Positions 44,465 to 52,883 of a DNA stretch of 64,000 nucleotides are shown in pieces. The stretch is from assembly GCF_005503535.1 (NCBI RefSeq), contig NZ_SCNN01000007.1, positions 248,001 through 312,000 of the forward strand. The letters are read 5' to 3'. Position 1 is the stretch's first letter; each line of letters opens with the position of its first letter. Source of the DNA: Mesorhizobium comanense (GTDB lineage: Bacteria; Pseudomonadota; Alphaproteobacteria; Rhizobiales; Rhizobiaceae). A program made the position numbers and the translations under genes. The notes beneath the pieces were generated by a model, which was not told the origin of the DNA, made no database searches, and saw nothing but the letters and a program-made list of their open reading frames with translations.

Positions 44465-45787
44465 ATGTCCATGGCCAGTCCGATCGACAGTGACCTGAAC
44501 GGCGTCGTCTGGACGCGTACGCTGAAGGAACCCATCAAGCGCTATCCCGCCTTGGCCGGCGAGGAAACGGCCGACCTCGTCGTGGCCGGCGCCGGCTTTT
44601 GCGGCTTGAACATCGCCCTGCACGCGGCCAAGGCCGGCCTGAACGTCGTCCTGCTCGAAGCCGGCGTGGTCGCCAACGGGGCCTCGGGGCGCAATGGCGG
44701 CTACAACGTGCCCCATTTCCCCGGCGCGGTGACGCCGTCGGCGGTCGAGGCAACGATCGGCCGCAAGAAAGGCAAAGCGCTGGCCGAGCTGGTGCTTGGC
44801 GGCGCGGACGCCGTGTTCCGCCAGATCGAGGCCTACCAGATCAATGGCTCGGCCATACAGAATGGCTGGGTGCAGCCGGCTCATTCGGAAGCGTCGCTGA
44901 AGAAGATTCGCGCCGTCTACGAGGAATGGAAGGCCTGGGGTGCCGACGTGTCCTGGCTCTCGGCCGCGGATGTTGCCGACCGCCTCGGCGCCGCCGGCTA
45001 TCTCGGCGGCTGGACAAACCCGTCAGGCGGCACGGTGAACCCGTATGGCGTGGCCCTCGGTCTGGCCCGGGCCGCCAGCCAGCATGGGGTCCGGATATTC
45101 GAGAGAAGCCCGGTCGACGCCATCGAGGAGACTGCCGCCGGAGCCGTCGTGCGCAGCGGGACAAGCCTTGTCCGGGCGCGCAAGGTGGTCGTCGCCACCA
45201 ACGGCTATACCGGCGATTTCCTGCCGCAGGTGCAGCGTTCCGCGGTGCCCGTCTTTCTCTACCATGCCGCGACCAAGCCTCTCGGCGAAAGGCTGCGCAG
45301 GGAAATATTGAAGACCAGCCTGTGCTTCACCGATCTGCGCAAATCCGGCGGTTTCGGCCGGCTCGACGATGACGGCCGGCTGATCTCGGGCGGCGCCGTC
45401 TTTGCCATCGGCGGCCGGCGCGCCTATGGCCTTGCGCATGCGCGCAAGCGGTTGCGGCAGCTCTTTCCGCAGCTTAGCGAAGCCGACACGGAATTCGAGG
45501 ATTACTGGGAAGGCTACTGCGCCATCACCGACAACTATCTGCCGCATGTGCAGCGGCTTGGGCGCGAGATCTTTTCCGTCGTCGGCTTCTCGACGCGCGG
45601 CGTCAACCTGGCGCAGAATCTCGGCCGCGTGGTCGGCGAGTTCGCGGCCGGCAGGCGGGCGCTCGACGACGTCCCCGTCCAGCTGGTCGAAGAGCGGCGC
45701 GACGTCTCTTTCTGGCCGCTGAAGACCCGCATCGCGCGGCTGATGTTTCCCGTCTACCAGGCAAAGGATGGGTTGGGGCTGACCTGA
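44465..45787 (+). CDS. FAD-dependent amine/imino-acid oxidase (DAO family)
   Basis: This protein of about 440 residues has an FAD motif LVVAGAGFCGLNIALHAAKAG at about 39-59, the following LLEAGVVANGASGRNGGYN typical of gamma-glutamylputrescine oxidase-like enzymes, and a C-terminal FSTRGVNLAQNLGRVVGEFAAG. The ATG at 44465 was chosen; a GTG nine bases upstream and an ATG six bases downstream are possible. It probably oxidises a secondary or primary amine on an amino-acid derivative. It is 41 bp after the racemase and 28 bp before the flavin oxidoreductase. Confidence 0.9.
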   Translation: MSMASPIDSDLNGVVWTRTLKEPIKRYPALAGEETADLVVAGAGFCGLNIALHAAKAGLNVVLLEAGVVANGASGRNGGYNVPHFPGAVTPSAVEATIGRKKGKALAELVLGGADAVFRQIEAYQINGSAIQNGWVQPAHSEASLKKIRAVYEEWKAWGADVSWLSAADVADRLGAAGYLGGWTNPSGGTVNPYGVALGLARAASQHGVRIFERSPVDAIEETAAGAVVRSGTSLVRARKVVVATNGYTGDFLPQVQRSAVPVFLYHAATKPLGERLRREILKTSLCFTDLRKSGGFGRLDDDGRLISGGAVFAIGGRRAYGLAHARKRLRQLFPQLSEADTEFEDYWEGYCAITDNYLPHVQRLGREIFSVVGFSTRGVNLAQNLGRVVGEFAAGRRALDDVPVQLVEERRDVSFWPLKTRIARLMFPVYQAKDGLGLT

Positions 45788-45815
45788 CCCGCCATCACCC
45801 ATTGGAAATACGATC

Positions 45816-47858
45816 ATGGCTTACGAGAGTCTTTTCCAGCCCTTGCGGATCCGCAATCTGACAATCCGCAACCGCTTCCTCAGCACCAGCCACGAACCCG
45901 GCTATGTGCTCGCCGGCGATATCACCGACCGCTACATCGCCTATCAGGCGGAGAAGGCCAAGGGCGGTGTGGGACTGACCCAGTTCGGCGGCGCCACCGC
46001 CGTCTCGGCCGAGAATTCCTTCTACTACGGCCAGATCAACGGCTCGGTGGACAAGGTCATCCCGCAGTTCCGCAAGATGGCGGCCGCCATCCACGAGCAT
46101 GGCGCGCTCTGCACCGTGCAGCTGACCCATGGCGGCCGGCGCGAGCGCTGGGACATGACCAACTGGCTGCCGACGTTCTCGGCCTCGCCGCTGCGCGAGA
46201 TCATCCACGGCACCTTTCCGGCGACCATGGAAGACCATGACATCGGCCGGACCATCGAGAACTATGCCGCGGCGGCCGCACGCGTGCGCGAAGGCGACGT
46301 CGACGGCGTCGAGATCTCCTGCCAGGCCGGCACGCTGATCGAGCAGTTCTGGTCGCCGGCGATGAACCATCGTACCGACGGCTATGGCGGCACGCTGGCC
46401 AACCGCATGCGCTTCGGGCTGGAAATCCTGGAGGCCGTGCGTCGGCGGCTGGGCGACGACTATGTCATCGGCATCCGCATGCCGGGCGACGAGATGCTGA
46501 AAGGCGGATTGACCCGGGACGACTGCGTCGAGATCGCCAGCACCTATGCCGGCTCCGGCCTGATCGACTTCATCAGCGTCGTCGGCGCACAGGCGACCGA
46601 CTATAAATCCGAGGCCCGGATCTGGCCGACCATGTGGGTGCCGTCCGCTGCCTACCTGCCTCTCGCCAAGGCGATACGCGACGAGGTCAAGGGCCATGTG
46701 AAGATCTTCCATGCCACACGCATGACCGACGCCGCGACTGCCGAGCATGCGCTGAAGGGCGGCTATGTCGACATGGTCGGCATGACCCGCGCCTTCATCG
46801 CCGACCCCCATCACATCAACAAGCTGAAGGCGGGCGATGAGGACAACATCCGCCCCTGCGTCGGTGTCGGCTATTGCGTCGACCGCGCTATCCGCGGCAT
46901 CGACGCGCTCTGCGCCCACAATGTCGCCACCTCGCGCGAGGCGACGATCCCGCAGATCGTGCAGCCGGCGAAGACACGCAAGAAGGTCGTGGTTGTCGGC
47001 GGCGGCCCGGCCGGCATGGAGGCCGCGCGCATCAATGCGCGGCGCGGCCATGAGGTCGTCCTTTTGGAGGCGGCCGGCGAGCTGGGCGGCCAGTTGCTGC
47101 TTGCCGCCCGCGCCACCTGGCGCCGCGACCTTGCCGGCATCACCACGTGGCTCTCCCGCCAGATGGAGATCCTGAAGGTCGACGTGCGGCTGAACACTTT
47201 TGCCGAGGCCGACGATATCGTGGCGGAGCAGCCCGATGCCGTGATCGTCGCCACCGGCGGCATGCCCAATGTCGGCGGCTTCGCCGGTTCGGAACTCGCC
47301 GTGTCGGTCTGGGATGTGCTGTCCGGACAGGCAGCGGCGGGGGGCGACGTGCTGCTCGTCGACGAGAACGGCACGGCTTCGGCCGCGTCATGCGCGGAGT
47401 TCGCGGCGGCGCGCGGCGCGCGCGTACATATTGTAACGCCCGACCGGGAATTCGGTCGCGAGATCGGCGGCACCAATCTCGGCGCCCATATGAGCGAACT
47501 CTACAAGCATGACGTCCGCATCGAGACCGATACGCGGCTGGCCTCTTTGCGCCGCGAGGGCAACAAGCTTCTGGCCTCCGTGCAGAACACCTACAGCGAC
47601 AAGATCCGTGAGCTGGCCTTCGACCAGGTGATCGGCGACAACGGCACGTTGCCCAACGACGACGTCTATTTCGCCCTGAAGCCGCTCTCGCGCAACCTCG
47701 GAGAGGTGGATTTGCGCGCCCTGGCCGATGCCCGGCCGCAGGCGATCATTCACAATCCCCAGGGCGCGTTTGATCTCTATAAGGTCGGCGACGCCTGGGC
47801 CTGCCGCAACCTGCACGCCGCCATGCTCGACGCGGCGCGCATCAGCCACCCGCTCTGA
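45816..47858 (+). CDS. NADH:flavin oxidoreductase/demethylase-like enzyme (OYE-FeS-FAD type) with an altered cluster motif
   Basis: The 680-residue protein has the trimethylamine dehydrogenase/2,4-dienoyl-CoA reductase architecture: an old-yellow-enzyme barrel (about 1-340, with QLTHGGRR and RTDGYGGTLANRMRF), an iron-sulfur segment, and an FAD/NAD part (KKVVVVGGGPAGMEAARINARRGH, near 390). The cluster segment is RPCVGVGYCVDRAIRGIDALCAHN: cysteines at 348, 354 and 366, while the position of the usual second cysteine is V351. I recall similar CVGAxYC wording in rhizobial dimethylglycine/N-methylproline demethylase-like proteins, so the change may be a subfamily trait. It may demethylate or reduce the substrate of this region. 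Confidence 0.9.
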   Translation: MAYESLFQPLRIRNLTIRNRFLSTSHEPGYVLAGDITDRYIAYQAEKAKGGVGLTQFGGATAVSAENSFYYGQINGSVDKVIPQFRKMAAAIHEHGALCTVQLTHGGRRERWDMTNWLPTFSASPLREIIHGTFPATMEDHDIGRTIENYAAAAARVREGDVDGVEISCQAGTLIEQFWSPAMNHRTDGYGGTLANRMRFGLEILEAVRRRLGDDYVIGIRMPGDEMLKGGLTRDDCVEIASTYAGSGLIDFISVVGAQATDYKSEARIWPTMWVPSAAYLPLAKAIRDEVKGHVKIFHATRMTDAATAEHALKGGYVDMVGMTRAFIADPHHINKLKAGDEDNIRPCVGVGYCVDRAIRGIDALCAHNVATSREATIPQIVQPAKTRKKVVVVGGGPAGMEAARINARRGHEVVLLEAAGELGGQLLLAARATWRRDLAGITTWLSRQMEILKVDVRLNTFAEADDIVAEQPDAVIVATGGMPNVGGFAGSELAVSVWDVLSGQAAAGGDVLLVDENGTASAASCAEFAAARGARVHIVTPDREFGREIGGTNLGAHMSELYKHDVRIETDTRLASLRREGNKLLASVQNTYSDKIRELAFDQVIGDNGTLPNDDVYFALKPLSRNLGEVDLRALADARPQAIIHNPQGAFDLYKVGDAWACRNLHAAMLDAARISHPL

Positions 47859-47900
47859 ACGGCCAACCGGTCAATCAGCAACCGTCCGGAGACCATCGCG

Positions 47901-48443
47901 ATGAAGACCACCACCCATGCCGGCATCGAGTACGGCGTCATCCCGCTCGACGACTGCCTCGCCCTGGTCGAGAGTTTTCAGCGCGCGGGCCATCGGTGGC
48001 ACTCTCACGTGCTGTCGCCTGGCTGCGACTTCAACCCTTATGACGGCCTCTACGCGATCGTCGTGGAAGACGACAGCGAGGGCCGCGCCTACATCGCGCC
48101 CTCCGAAAGGTTCCCGGAGGTCGACAAGGTCTTCGTCAGGATGCTGCATGGCGACGACATTCTGGACGAGGGCAAGGCCGGGGGCGAGAGCAGCGCGCTT
48201 GTCCAGCAATCGGCGCTGCTCGCCCGTCTGATCGAGATCGACGGCAAGGGCGCCGCCTGGCACCACCATATGAACTTCCCCGCTTGCGCCCTCAATCCGC
48301 ACCGGGGCCGCTGGGCGATCACCGTCGAGAGCGACGCCGGTACTTTTTCGGAAAGCTACGAGGATGAGCCGAAGGCGATCCTGCGCGAGATCGAGGTCAT
48401 CTATTTCCGCAATCTGGAGAAGGCGCAACGCGCCGGGCAGTAG
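47901..48443 (+). CDS. Uncharacterised WHxH...WHHH-motif protein, paralogue 2
   Basis: This 180-residue protein is the full-length paralogue of 29432-29956. Its landmarks are WHSHVLSPGC at 33-42 followed by DFNP, MLHGDDILDEGKA at 81-93, WHHHMNFPAC at 120-129 followed by ALNPHRGRWAITVE, and YEDEPKAILREIEVIYF near the end. Six histidines, two Pro-x-Cys motifs and their symmetric placement suggest a bilobed metal-binding fold. No signal peptide or membrane segment. It is the last gene of the racemase-oxidase-flavin oxidoreductase operon. A family I cannot name. Confidence 0.85.
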   Translation: MKTTTHAGIEYGVIPLDDCLALVESFQRAGHRWHSHVLSPGCDFNPYDGLYAIVVEDDSEGRAYIAPSERFPEVDKVFVRMLHGDDILDEGKAGGESSALVQQSALLARLIEIDGKGAAWHHHMNFPACALNPHRGRWAITVESDAGTFSESYEDEPKAILREIEVIYFRNLEKAQRAGQ

Positions 48444-48484
48444 GGGCTGCTCTCAGCGGCAATTGCCGCACGGTTGCGCAGCCT

Positions 48485-49303
48485 TCAACCCTTCCCGAGT
48501 TCGATCGAGCGGGCGCGCGCGGCTTCGACCGCTCGCGCCACGATCGGGTCGAGCCCCGCCTCGCCCATCAGCACGGCGAGCGCCGCTGCGGTCGTTCCAT
48601 TCGGACTGGTGACCTCTTGACGCAGCATGGCCGGGTCGCGATCGCTTAGCCGGGCAAGCAGACCAGCACCGTGGACGGTCTGCAAGGCAAGGTCCCGGGC
48701 CAGTGCGGCAGGCAAGCCTTCCGCGATGGCCGCCCTTTCCAGGCAGTCGATGAAATGGAAGACATAGGCCGGCCCCGATCCCGACACCGCTGTCACGACG
48801 TCCATCAGCGCTTCATCCTCGATGAAGGCCACCTTGCCAGCAGGTGACAGCAGCGTTGTGGCCAACAGTCGCTCTTTCTCGCCACAGGACTCGCCGGGGC
48901 AACAGACAAGCATTCCCGCTCCGACAGCGACCGGCGTGTTTGGCATGCAACGTATGATGGGGGCGGCCGCACCAAGCGCTGAAGCCATCGCCTGGATATC
49001 AATGCCGGCGGCAACCGACAAAAAGAGCGCTCCGCTTTCAGCCAAACTCCGGTAGGCCGGCAGAAGGGCGCAAAGTTGCTGCGGCTTGACAGCGAGCACG
49101 ACCACTGCCGGGAAAAACCCGACCGGCATGTCGCTGACATCCTGCGAGGCCGTTGCCCCCATCGCCATTGCCCGATCGCGCAGGGCAGCGACAGGGTCGA
49201 TGGCGTGTACTTTTATGCCCCCACTTCCCTTGAGCCATCCCGTCAAAAGCGCATAGCCCATATTGCCACATCCGACGATCAGGACGTGGAGTGACGATTT
49301 CAT
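48485..49303 (-). CDS. proC: Pyrroline-5-carboxylate reductase homologue
   Basis: The 272-residue protein has the ProC start HVLIVGCGNMGYALLTGWL, the VLAVKPQ motif, RCMPNTPVAVGAGM and the C-terminal signature TAVSGSGPAYVFHFID ... LARDLALQTVHGAGLL ... EVTSPNGTTAAAL. The start MKSSLHV at 49301-49303 is preferred; an ATG at 49330 would lie in the palindrome. It reduces P5C to proline with NADPH, or here perhaps another cyclic imine made by the nearby oxidases. It is a single-gene unit facing the WHxH gene and lies 24 bp behind the 48-bp palindrome, which ties it to the catabolic regulon. Confidence 0.93.
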   Translation of the reverse strand: MKSSLHVLIVGCGNMGYALLTGWLKGSGGIKVHAIDPVAALRDRAMAMGATASQDVSDMPVGFFPAVVVLAVKPQQLCALLPAYRSLAESGALFLSVAAGIDIQAMASALGAAAPIIRCMPNTPVAVGAGMLVCCPGESCGEKERLLATTLLSPAGKVAFIEDEALMDVVTAVSGSGPAYVFHFIDCLERAAIAEGLPAALARDLALQTVHGAGLLARLSDRDPAMLRQEVTSPNGTTAAALAVLMGEAGLDPIVARAVEAARARSIELGKG

Positions 49304-49327
49304 ATGCTCGCCAGCTTCCATGATAGC

Positions 49328-49375
49328 CACCTACAATTCTGTCATAACAAATTTGTTATGACAGAATTGTAGGTG
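49328..49375. promoter_or_regulatory. 48-bp perfect palindrome upstream of proC, with operator core
   Basis: Two 24-base arms, CACCTACAATTCTGTCATAACAAA (positions 49328-49351, core end ATAACAAA) and the exact complement (49352-49375), meet without a loop. The central 16 bp ATAACAAATTTGTTAT equals the site at 39559-39574. The rest of the arms (CACCTACAATTCTGTC) is not seen at the other sites. It lies between the proC start and the eutE stop, so it could act both as operator and as a hairpin after the ectoine operon. Confidence 0.85.
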
Positions 49376-49406
49376 TGTCAAATTTCGGCTTTCGACCCGC
49401 TGCTCG

Positions 49407-50408
49407 TCATGGAACCAAGACGCCAATCACACCGGCGCAATCCCCCGCTTTGACCAGGCCGGGAAAGTGACGCGCGGCGAGCAGCCCAGACATCCTGGCC
49501 TTTATTTCCCCCGGCGCCTGGCCGGTGCGCCCGACCGGATGGATGCGCGCGATGACCTGGCCATCCTGCACAGGCTCGCCAAGGTCGACCATCGTCTCTA
49601 TCATGCCGTCGTCCTCGGCAAAGGCGAAGCAATCGCCGGACGGCATATCCAACCATTGAGTTCTGCCCTTCTCGACCGCACCAGCAACAACACCGGCATG
49701 GCGCAGCACGTTGAGAATGCCGCGCCGGGCGATGCGAACAGTTTCAGCGCGCGAGGTGCCGCCGCCGCCAAGCTCCGTGGTGACGAAGACCTTGCCCATC
49801 TCCTCGGCGGCCGTGTCGTACATGCCGACCGCATCGATCTCGGTCATGCGCATCGAGAACGGCGCCGAGAAAGCCTCGACGGCCGCGAAGGCCTTCTTCT
49901 CCTGTGCCTTGTCCGGAAGCGTGTGCGCGGCGCAGAACGGCACGAAGTCCAGCGTCCTGCCGCCCGAGTGGAAGTCGAACACGATGTCCGCGCGCGGCAG
50001 CAGCTCACGCTGGAAATAGTCGGCGATCTTCTCCGTCACCGTGCCGTCGGGACGACCGGGGAAAGAACGGTTCATGTTGCCCTTGTCGATCGGGGAGGTG
50101 CGCGTACCGGCACGGAAGGCCGGATAGTTCATCGCCGGCACGATGATGACGGTGCCGGCGACGTTTTTCGGATCGAGCGTGCGAGCGAGTTCGTAAAGCG
50201 CCAGCGGCCCCTCATACTCGTCGCCGTGGTTGCCGCCGGTGAGCAGTGCGGTCGAACCGTTGCCGTTGCGGATGACGCAGACGGGCATCATCACCGAACC
50301 CCAGGCGGAATCGTCGCGGCTGTAAGGCAGGCGCAGGAAACCATGCTGGACGCCATCGCGCTCGAAGTCGACGGTCGGCGTGATCGGCGACGGACGCAAA
50401 GCGGGCAT
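49407..50408 (-). CDS. eutE: N-alpha-acetyl-L-2,4-diaminobutyrate deacetylase (ectoine degradation)
   Basis: This 333-residue member of the succinylglutamate desuccinylase/aspartoacylase family has the zinc ligands in GGNHGDEYEGP (His and Glu) and VFDFHSGGRTLDF (second His). In ectoine catabolism it removes the acetyl group from N-alpha-acetyl-diaminobutyrate (also called DoeB). It is the last gene of the ehu-eut operon, 4 bp after eutD, an order matching the Sinorhizobium locus. The pathway context makes the assignment firm. Confidence 0.92.
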   Translation of the reverse strand: MPALRPSPITPTVDFERDGVQHGFLRLPYSRDDSAWGSVMMPVCVIRNGNGSTALLTGGNHGDEYEGPLALYELARTLDPKNVAGTVIIVPAMNYPAFRAGTRTSPIDKGNMNRSFPGRPDGTVTEKIADYFQRELLPRADIVFDFHSGGRTLDFVPFCAAHTLPDKAQEKKAFAAVEAFSAPFSMRMTEIDAVGMYDTAAEEMGKVFVTTELGGGGTSRAETVRIARRGILNVLRHAGVVAGAVEKGRTQWLDMPSGDCFAFAEDDGMIETMVDLGEPVQDGQVIARIHPVGRTGQAPGEIKARMSGLLAARHFPGLVKAGDCAGVIGVLVP

Positions 50409-50412
50409 CGGC

Positions 50413-51591
50413 TCAGTCCTTCACGAAGAGCTTGCGCGGCACATTGGCCAGGCATTCGACGCCGGTCCCGGTGATGAGGATGGACTCGGTGATCTCCAGG
50501 CCCATCGTCTCCAGCCAAAGGCCGGTCATGAAATGGAAGGTCATGCCGGGCTTGAGCTCGGTGCGATCGCCGGGGCGCAGGCTCATGGTGCGCTCGCCCC
50601 AGTCCGGCGGATAGGATAGGCCGATCGAATAGCCGGTGCGGTTGTCCTTGACGATGCCGTACTTCTTCAGCACGGCGAAGAAGGCGTTGGCGATGTCCTC
50701 GCAGGCATTGCCGGGTTTCGCCGCCGCAAGCCCCGCTTCCATTCCTTCCAGCGTCGCCTTCTCGGCGTCGAGAAAGGCCTGGGTCGGCTTGCCGAGGAAG
50801 ACGGTGCGCGACAGTGGCAAGTGATAGCGGTTGTAGCAGCCGGCGATCTCGAAGAACGTGCCCTCGCCCGCCTTCATCGGCTTGTCGTCCCAGGTGAGGT
50901 GCGGCGCCGAGGCGTCGGCGCCGGATGGCAGCAGCGGCACGATCGCCGGATAGTCACCGCCGATACCGTCGACGCCGCGCGTGCCGGCGTCATAGATCTC
51001 GGCGACGAGATCGCATTTGCGCATGCCGACCTCGACCTTGTCGACGATACGCTGGTGCATCGCCTCGACGATGCGCGCGGCCTTGCGCATGTAGTCGATC
51101 TCGGTCGGGCTCTTTATCGCGCGCTGCCAGTTCACCAGTGCGGTGGCGTCGGCGAAACGGGCGTTGGGCAGGTGCTTCTGCAGCGCGGCGAAGGCGGCGG
51201 CCGAGAACCAATAATTGTCCATCTCGACGCCGATCGAGAGCTTGTCCCAGCCGCGCTCGGCGAGCACGCCGGCGAGATAGTCCATCGGGTGGCGCTCGGT
51301 CGACTGCACATAATGGTCGGCGTAGCCGATGATGTTGTCATGCGCGAGATAAGCGGTGCGCCTGGCGCCATTGGCGTCCTGGCCGCGGCCATACCAGACG
51401 GGCTCGCCCGAAGGCGGCACGATGACCGCCTGATGCACGTAGAAGGACCAGCCGTCATAGCCCGTCAGCCAGGCCATGTTTGAGGGATCGCTGACGATCA
51501 GAAGATCGACGCCCTTCGCCTCCATGGATTGCCGTGTCTTGGCGAGGCGATCGGCGAATTCGCTGCGCGAAAATTTCAGGTTTGGCTGCAT
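50413..51591 (-). CDS. eutD: Ectoine hydrolase (M24 peptidase fold)
   Basis: The 392-residue protein has the creatinase/aminopeptidase P fold of M24 proteins, with the N-terminal domain wording MAWLTGYDGWSFYVHQAVIVPPSG characteristic of DoeA/EutD and the C-terminal GERTMSLRPGDRTELKPGMTFHFMTGLW. It opens the ectoine ring to N-alpha-acetyl-L-2,4-diaminobutyrate. The start MQPNLKFSRSEF at 51589-51591 fits the family; the longer frame is rejected. It lies 67 bp after eutC and 4 bp before eutE. Confidence 0.93.
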   Translation of the reverse strand: MQPNLKFSRSEFADRLAKTRQSMEAKGVDLLIVSDPSNMAWLTGYDGWSFYVHQAVIVPPSGEPVWYGRGQDANGARRTAYLAHDNIIGYADHYVQSTERHPMDYLAGVLAERGWDKLSIGVEMDNYWFSAAAFAALQKHLPNARFADATALVNWQRAIKSPTEIDYMRKAARIVEAMHQRIVDKVEVGMRKCDLVAEIYDAGTRGVDGIGGDYPAIVPLLPSGADASAPHLTWDDKPMKAGEGTFFEIAGCYNRYHLPLSRTVFLGKPTQAFLDAEKATLEGMEAGLAAAKPGNACEDIANAFFAVLKKYGIVKDNRTGYSIGLSYPPDWGERTMSLRPGDRTELKPGMTFHFMTGLWLETMGLEITESILITGTGVECLANVPRKLFVKD

Positions 51592-51658
51592 TTTGTTGAT
51601 CCTCGTTTGTTGGGCCTGTTTCCTGTTTGAGCGTGACCTGTCACGCTCGCGGCCAGCA

Positions 51659-52651
51659 TCAGCTTTCAAAAATCGTGCCGGTGTTCGCGGCCCGCGCGCG
51701 GTCACGGGCCAGCGTGGCGATCGCCGTGTCCTGCACGCCGGTGCCGGTGAGATCGGCGATGGTGATGTCGCCGGCAGAGCGACGTCCCGTCTTCAACCCG
51801 GCGATGATCTGCCCGAGTTCGGTGACCTCGGCGTCGGCCGTCATCACGCCGGCCGCGATCGCATGGTGGAGCTCGCCGAGACGCCGCGTCTGTTTGGTGC
51901 TGTCGGCGACATAGAGATCGGCCATGCGCAGGATCGCGGGCGCGATCTCGTTCTTGTGCTCCGCATCCGAGCCCATCGCGGTGATGTGCTGGCCGGCGGA
52001 GACAAAGCCCGGCTTGATCAGCGGTTCGGTCGACGGCGTGGTGGTAACGATGATGTCGGCGCCGGCAGCCGCTTTCGCCGCGTCCGGTTCGGCGCGCACA
52101 ACGATACCGAGCCTTTCACGCAGGCGGGCGGCGGTCGCCTCGGCCTTGCCGGCGTCGCGTGCCCAGATACGCGCTTCCTCGATCGGCCTGATAAGGCGGA
52201 GCGCCTCCAATTGCAGCCCAGCCTGCAAGCCGGCGCCGAAGACCGCCGCCACCCCAGAGTCTTCGCGCGACAAATGCTTGGCCGCAACAGCGCCTGCGGC
52301 AGCGGTACGGACATCCGTGAGATAGCCATTGTCGAGCAGCAGCGCTTCGACCACGCCGGTCCTGGCCGAAAGCAGCACCATCATGCCGCCGCCGCTCGGC
52401 AGGCCGAGCGCCGGATTGTCGAAGAAGCCCGAGCTGATCTTGACGGCGAAACCGTCTATCCCCGGCACATAAGCGGACTTCACGTCGACCTCGCCACGAT
52501 GCTCGTGAATGTCGAGCCGCAGAATCGGCGGCATCACCACGGGCATGGTGGCCAAGGCGCGAAAGGCGTTTTCAACGCAAGCGACCGTCTCCAGGTCGAG
52601 CGTCACGATTTTGCGCAGCTCCGCCTCGCTGAGGATCGTCATGCGGCTCAT
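51659..52651 (-). CDS. eutC: Ornithine cyclodeaminase-family protein of ectoine catabolism
   Basis: The 330-residue protein is an ornithine cyclodeaminase/mu-crystallin homologue with KISSGFFDNPALGLPSGGGMMVLL, NGYLTDVRTAAAGAVAAKHL and VAAVFGAGLQAGLQLEAL (NAD motif). In ectoine utilisation clusters it is called EutC and always sits with EutB; its proposed role is in 5-hydroxyectoine-derived intermediates. An ATG nine bases downstream of 52651 is an alternative start. A mosaic palindromic element separates it from eutB. Confidence 0.92.
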   Translation of the reverse strand: MSRMTILSEAELRKIVTLDLETVACVENAFRALATMPVVMPPILRLDIHEHRGEVDVKSAYVPGIDGFAVKISSGFFDNPALGLPSGGGMMVLLSARTGVVEALLLDNGYLTDVRTAAAGAVAAKHLSREDSGVAAVFGAGLQAGLQLEALRLIRPIEEARIWARDAGKAEATAARLRERLGIVVRAEPDAAKAAAGADIIVTTTPSTEPLIKPGFVSAGQHITAMGSDAEHKNEIAPAILRMADLYVADSTKQTRRLGELHHAIAAGVMTADAEVTELGQIIAGLKTGRRSAGDITIADLTGTGVQDTAIATLARDRARAANTGTIFES

Positions 52652-52703
52652 GCGGCGCGCTCCACCGTCTGCTGCATGGCAAAGGGCGGCGTTCCCTCAC
52701 ACC

Positions 52704-52855
52704 CCCCTCTGGCCTGCCGGCCATCTCCCCCGCAAGGGGGGAGATCAGCCCGAACCTCTGCTTTCGCCAATCTCCAGCACCGCAAGAAAAGCGGCGGCGG
52801 CGATACAGCCAATCTCCCCCCTTGCGGGGGAGATGTCCGGCAGGACAGAGAGGGG
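52704..52855. repeat. Mosaic palindromic intergenic element between eutB and eutC
   Basis: Two arms of about 42-44 bp in inverted orientation, 52704-52745 and 52812-52855, each contain a hairpin of the type CTCCCCC-GCAA-GGGGGGAG and the flank TGCCGGCCAT or TGTCCGGCAGGACA. The 66-bp centre is not repeated. Elements of this design are frequent between genes in Mesorhizobium-like genomes. It may form a large hairpin inside the operon mRNA and lower expression of eutC, eutD and eutE. Confidence 0.75.
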
Positions 52856-52883
52856 TTGGCGGGAACTCGACGTGGGAGATTTT

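Noticed and set aside
48456-48469. GCGGCAATTGCCGC palindrome between the WHxH gene and proC
   Set aside because: A loopless 14-bp palindrome without T-run in a short convergent gap; too weak to call a terminator or operator.
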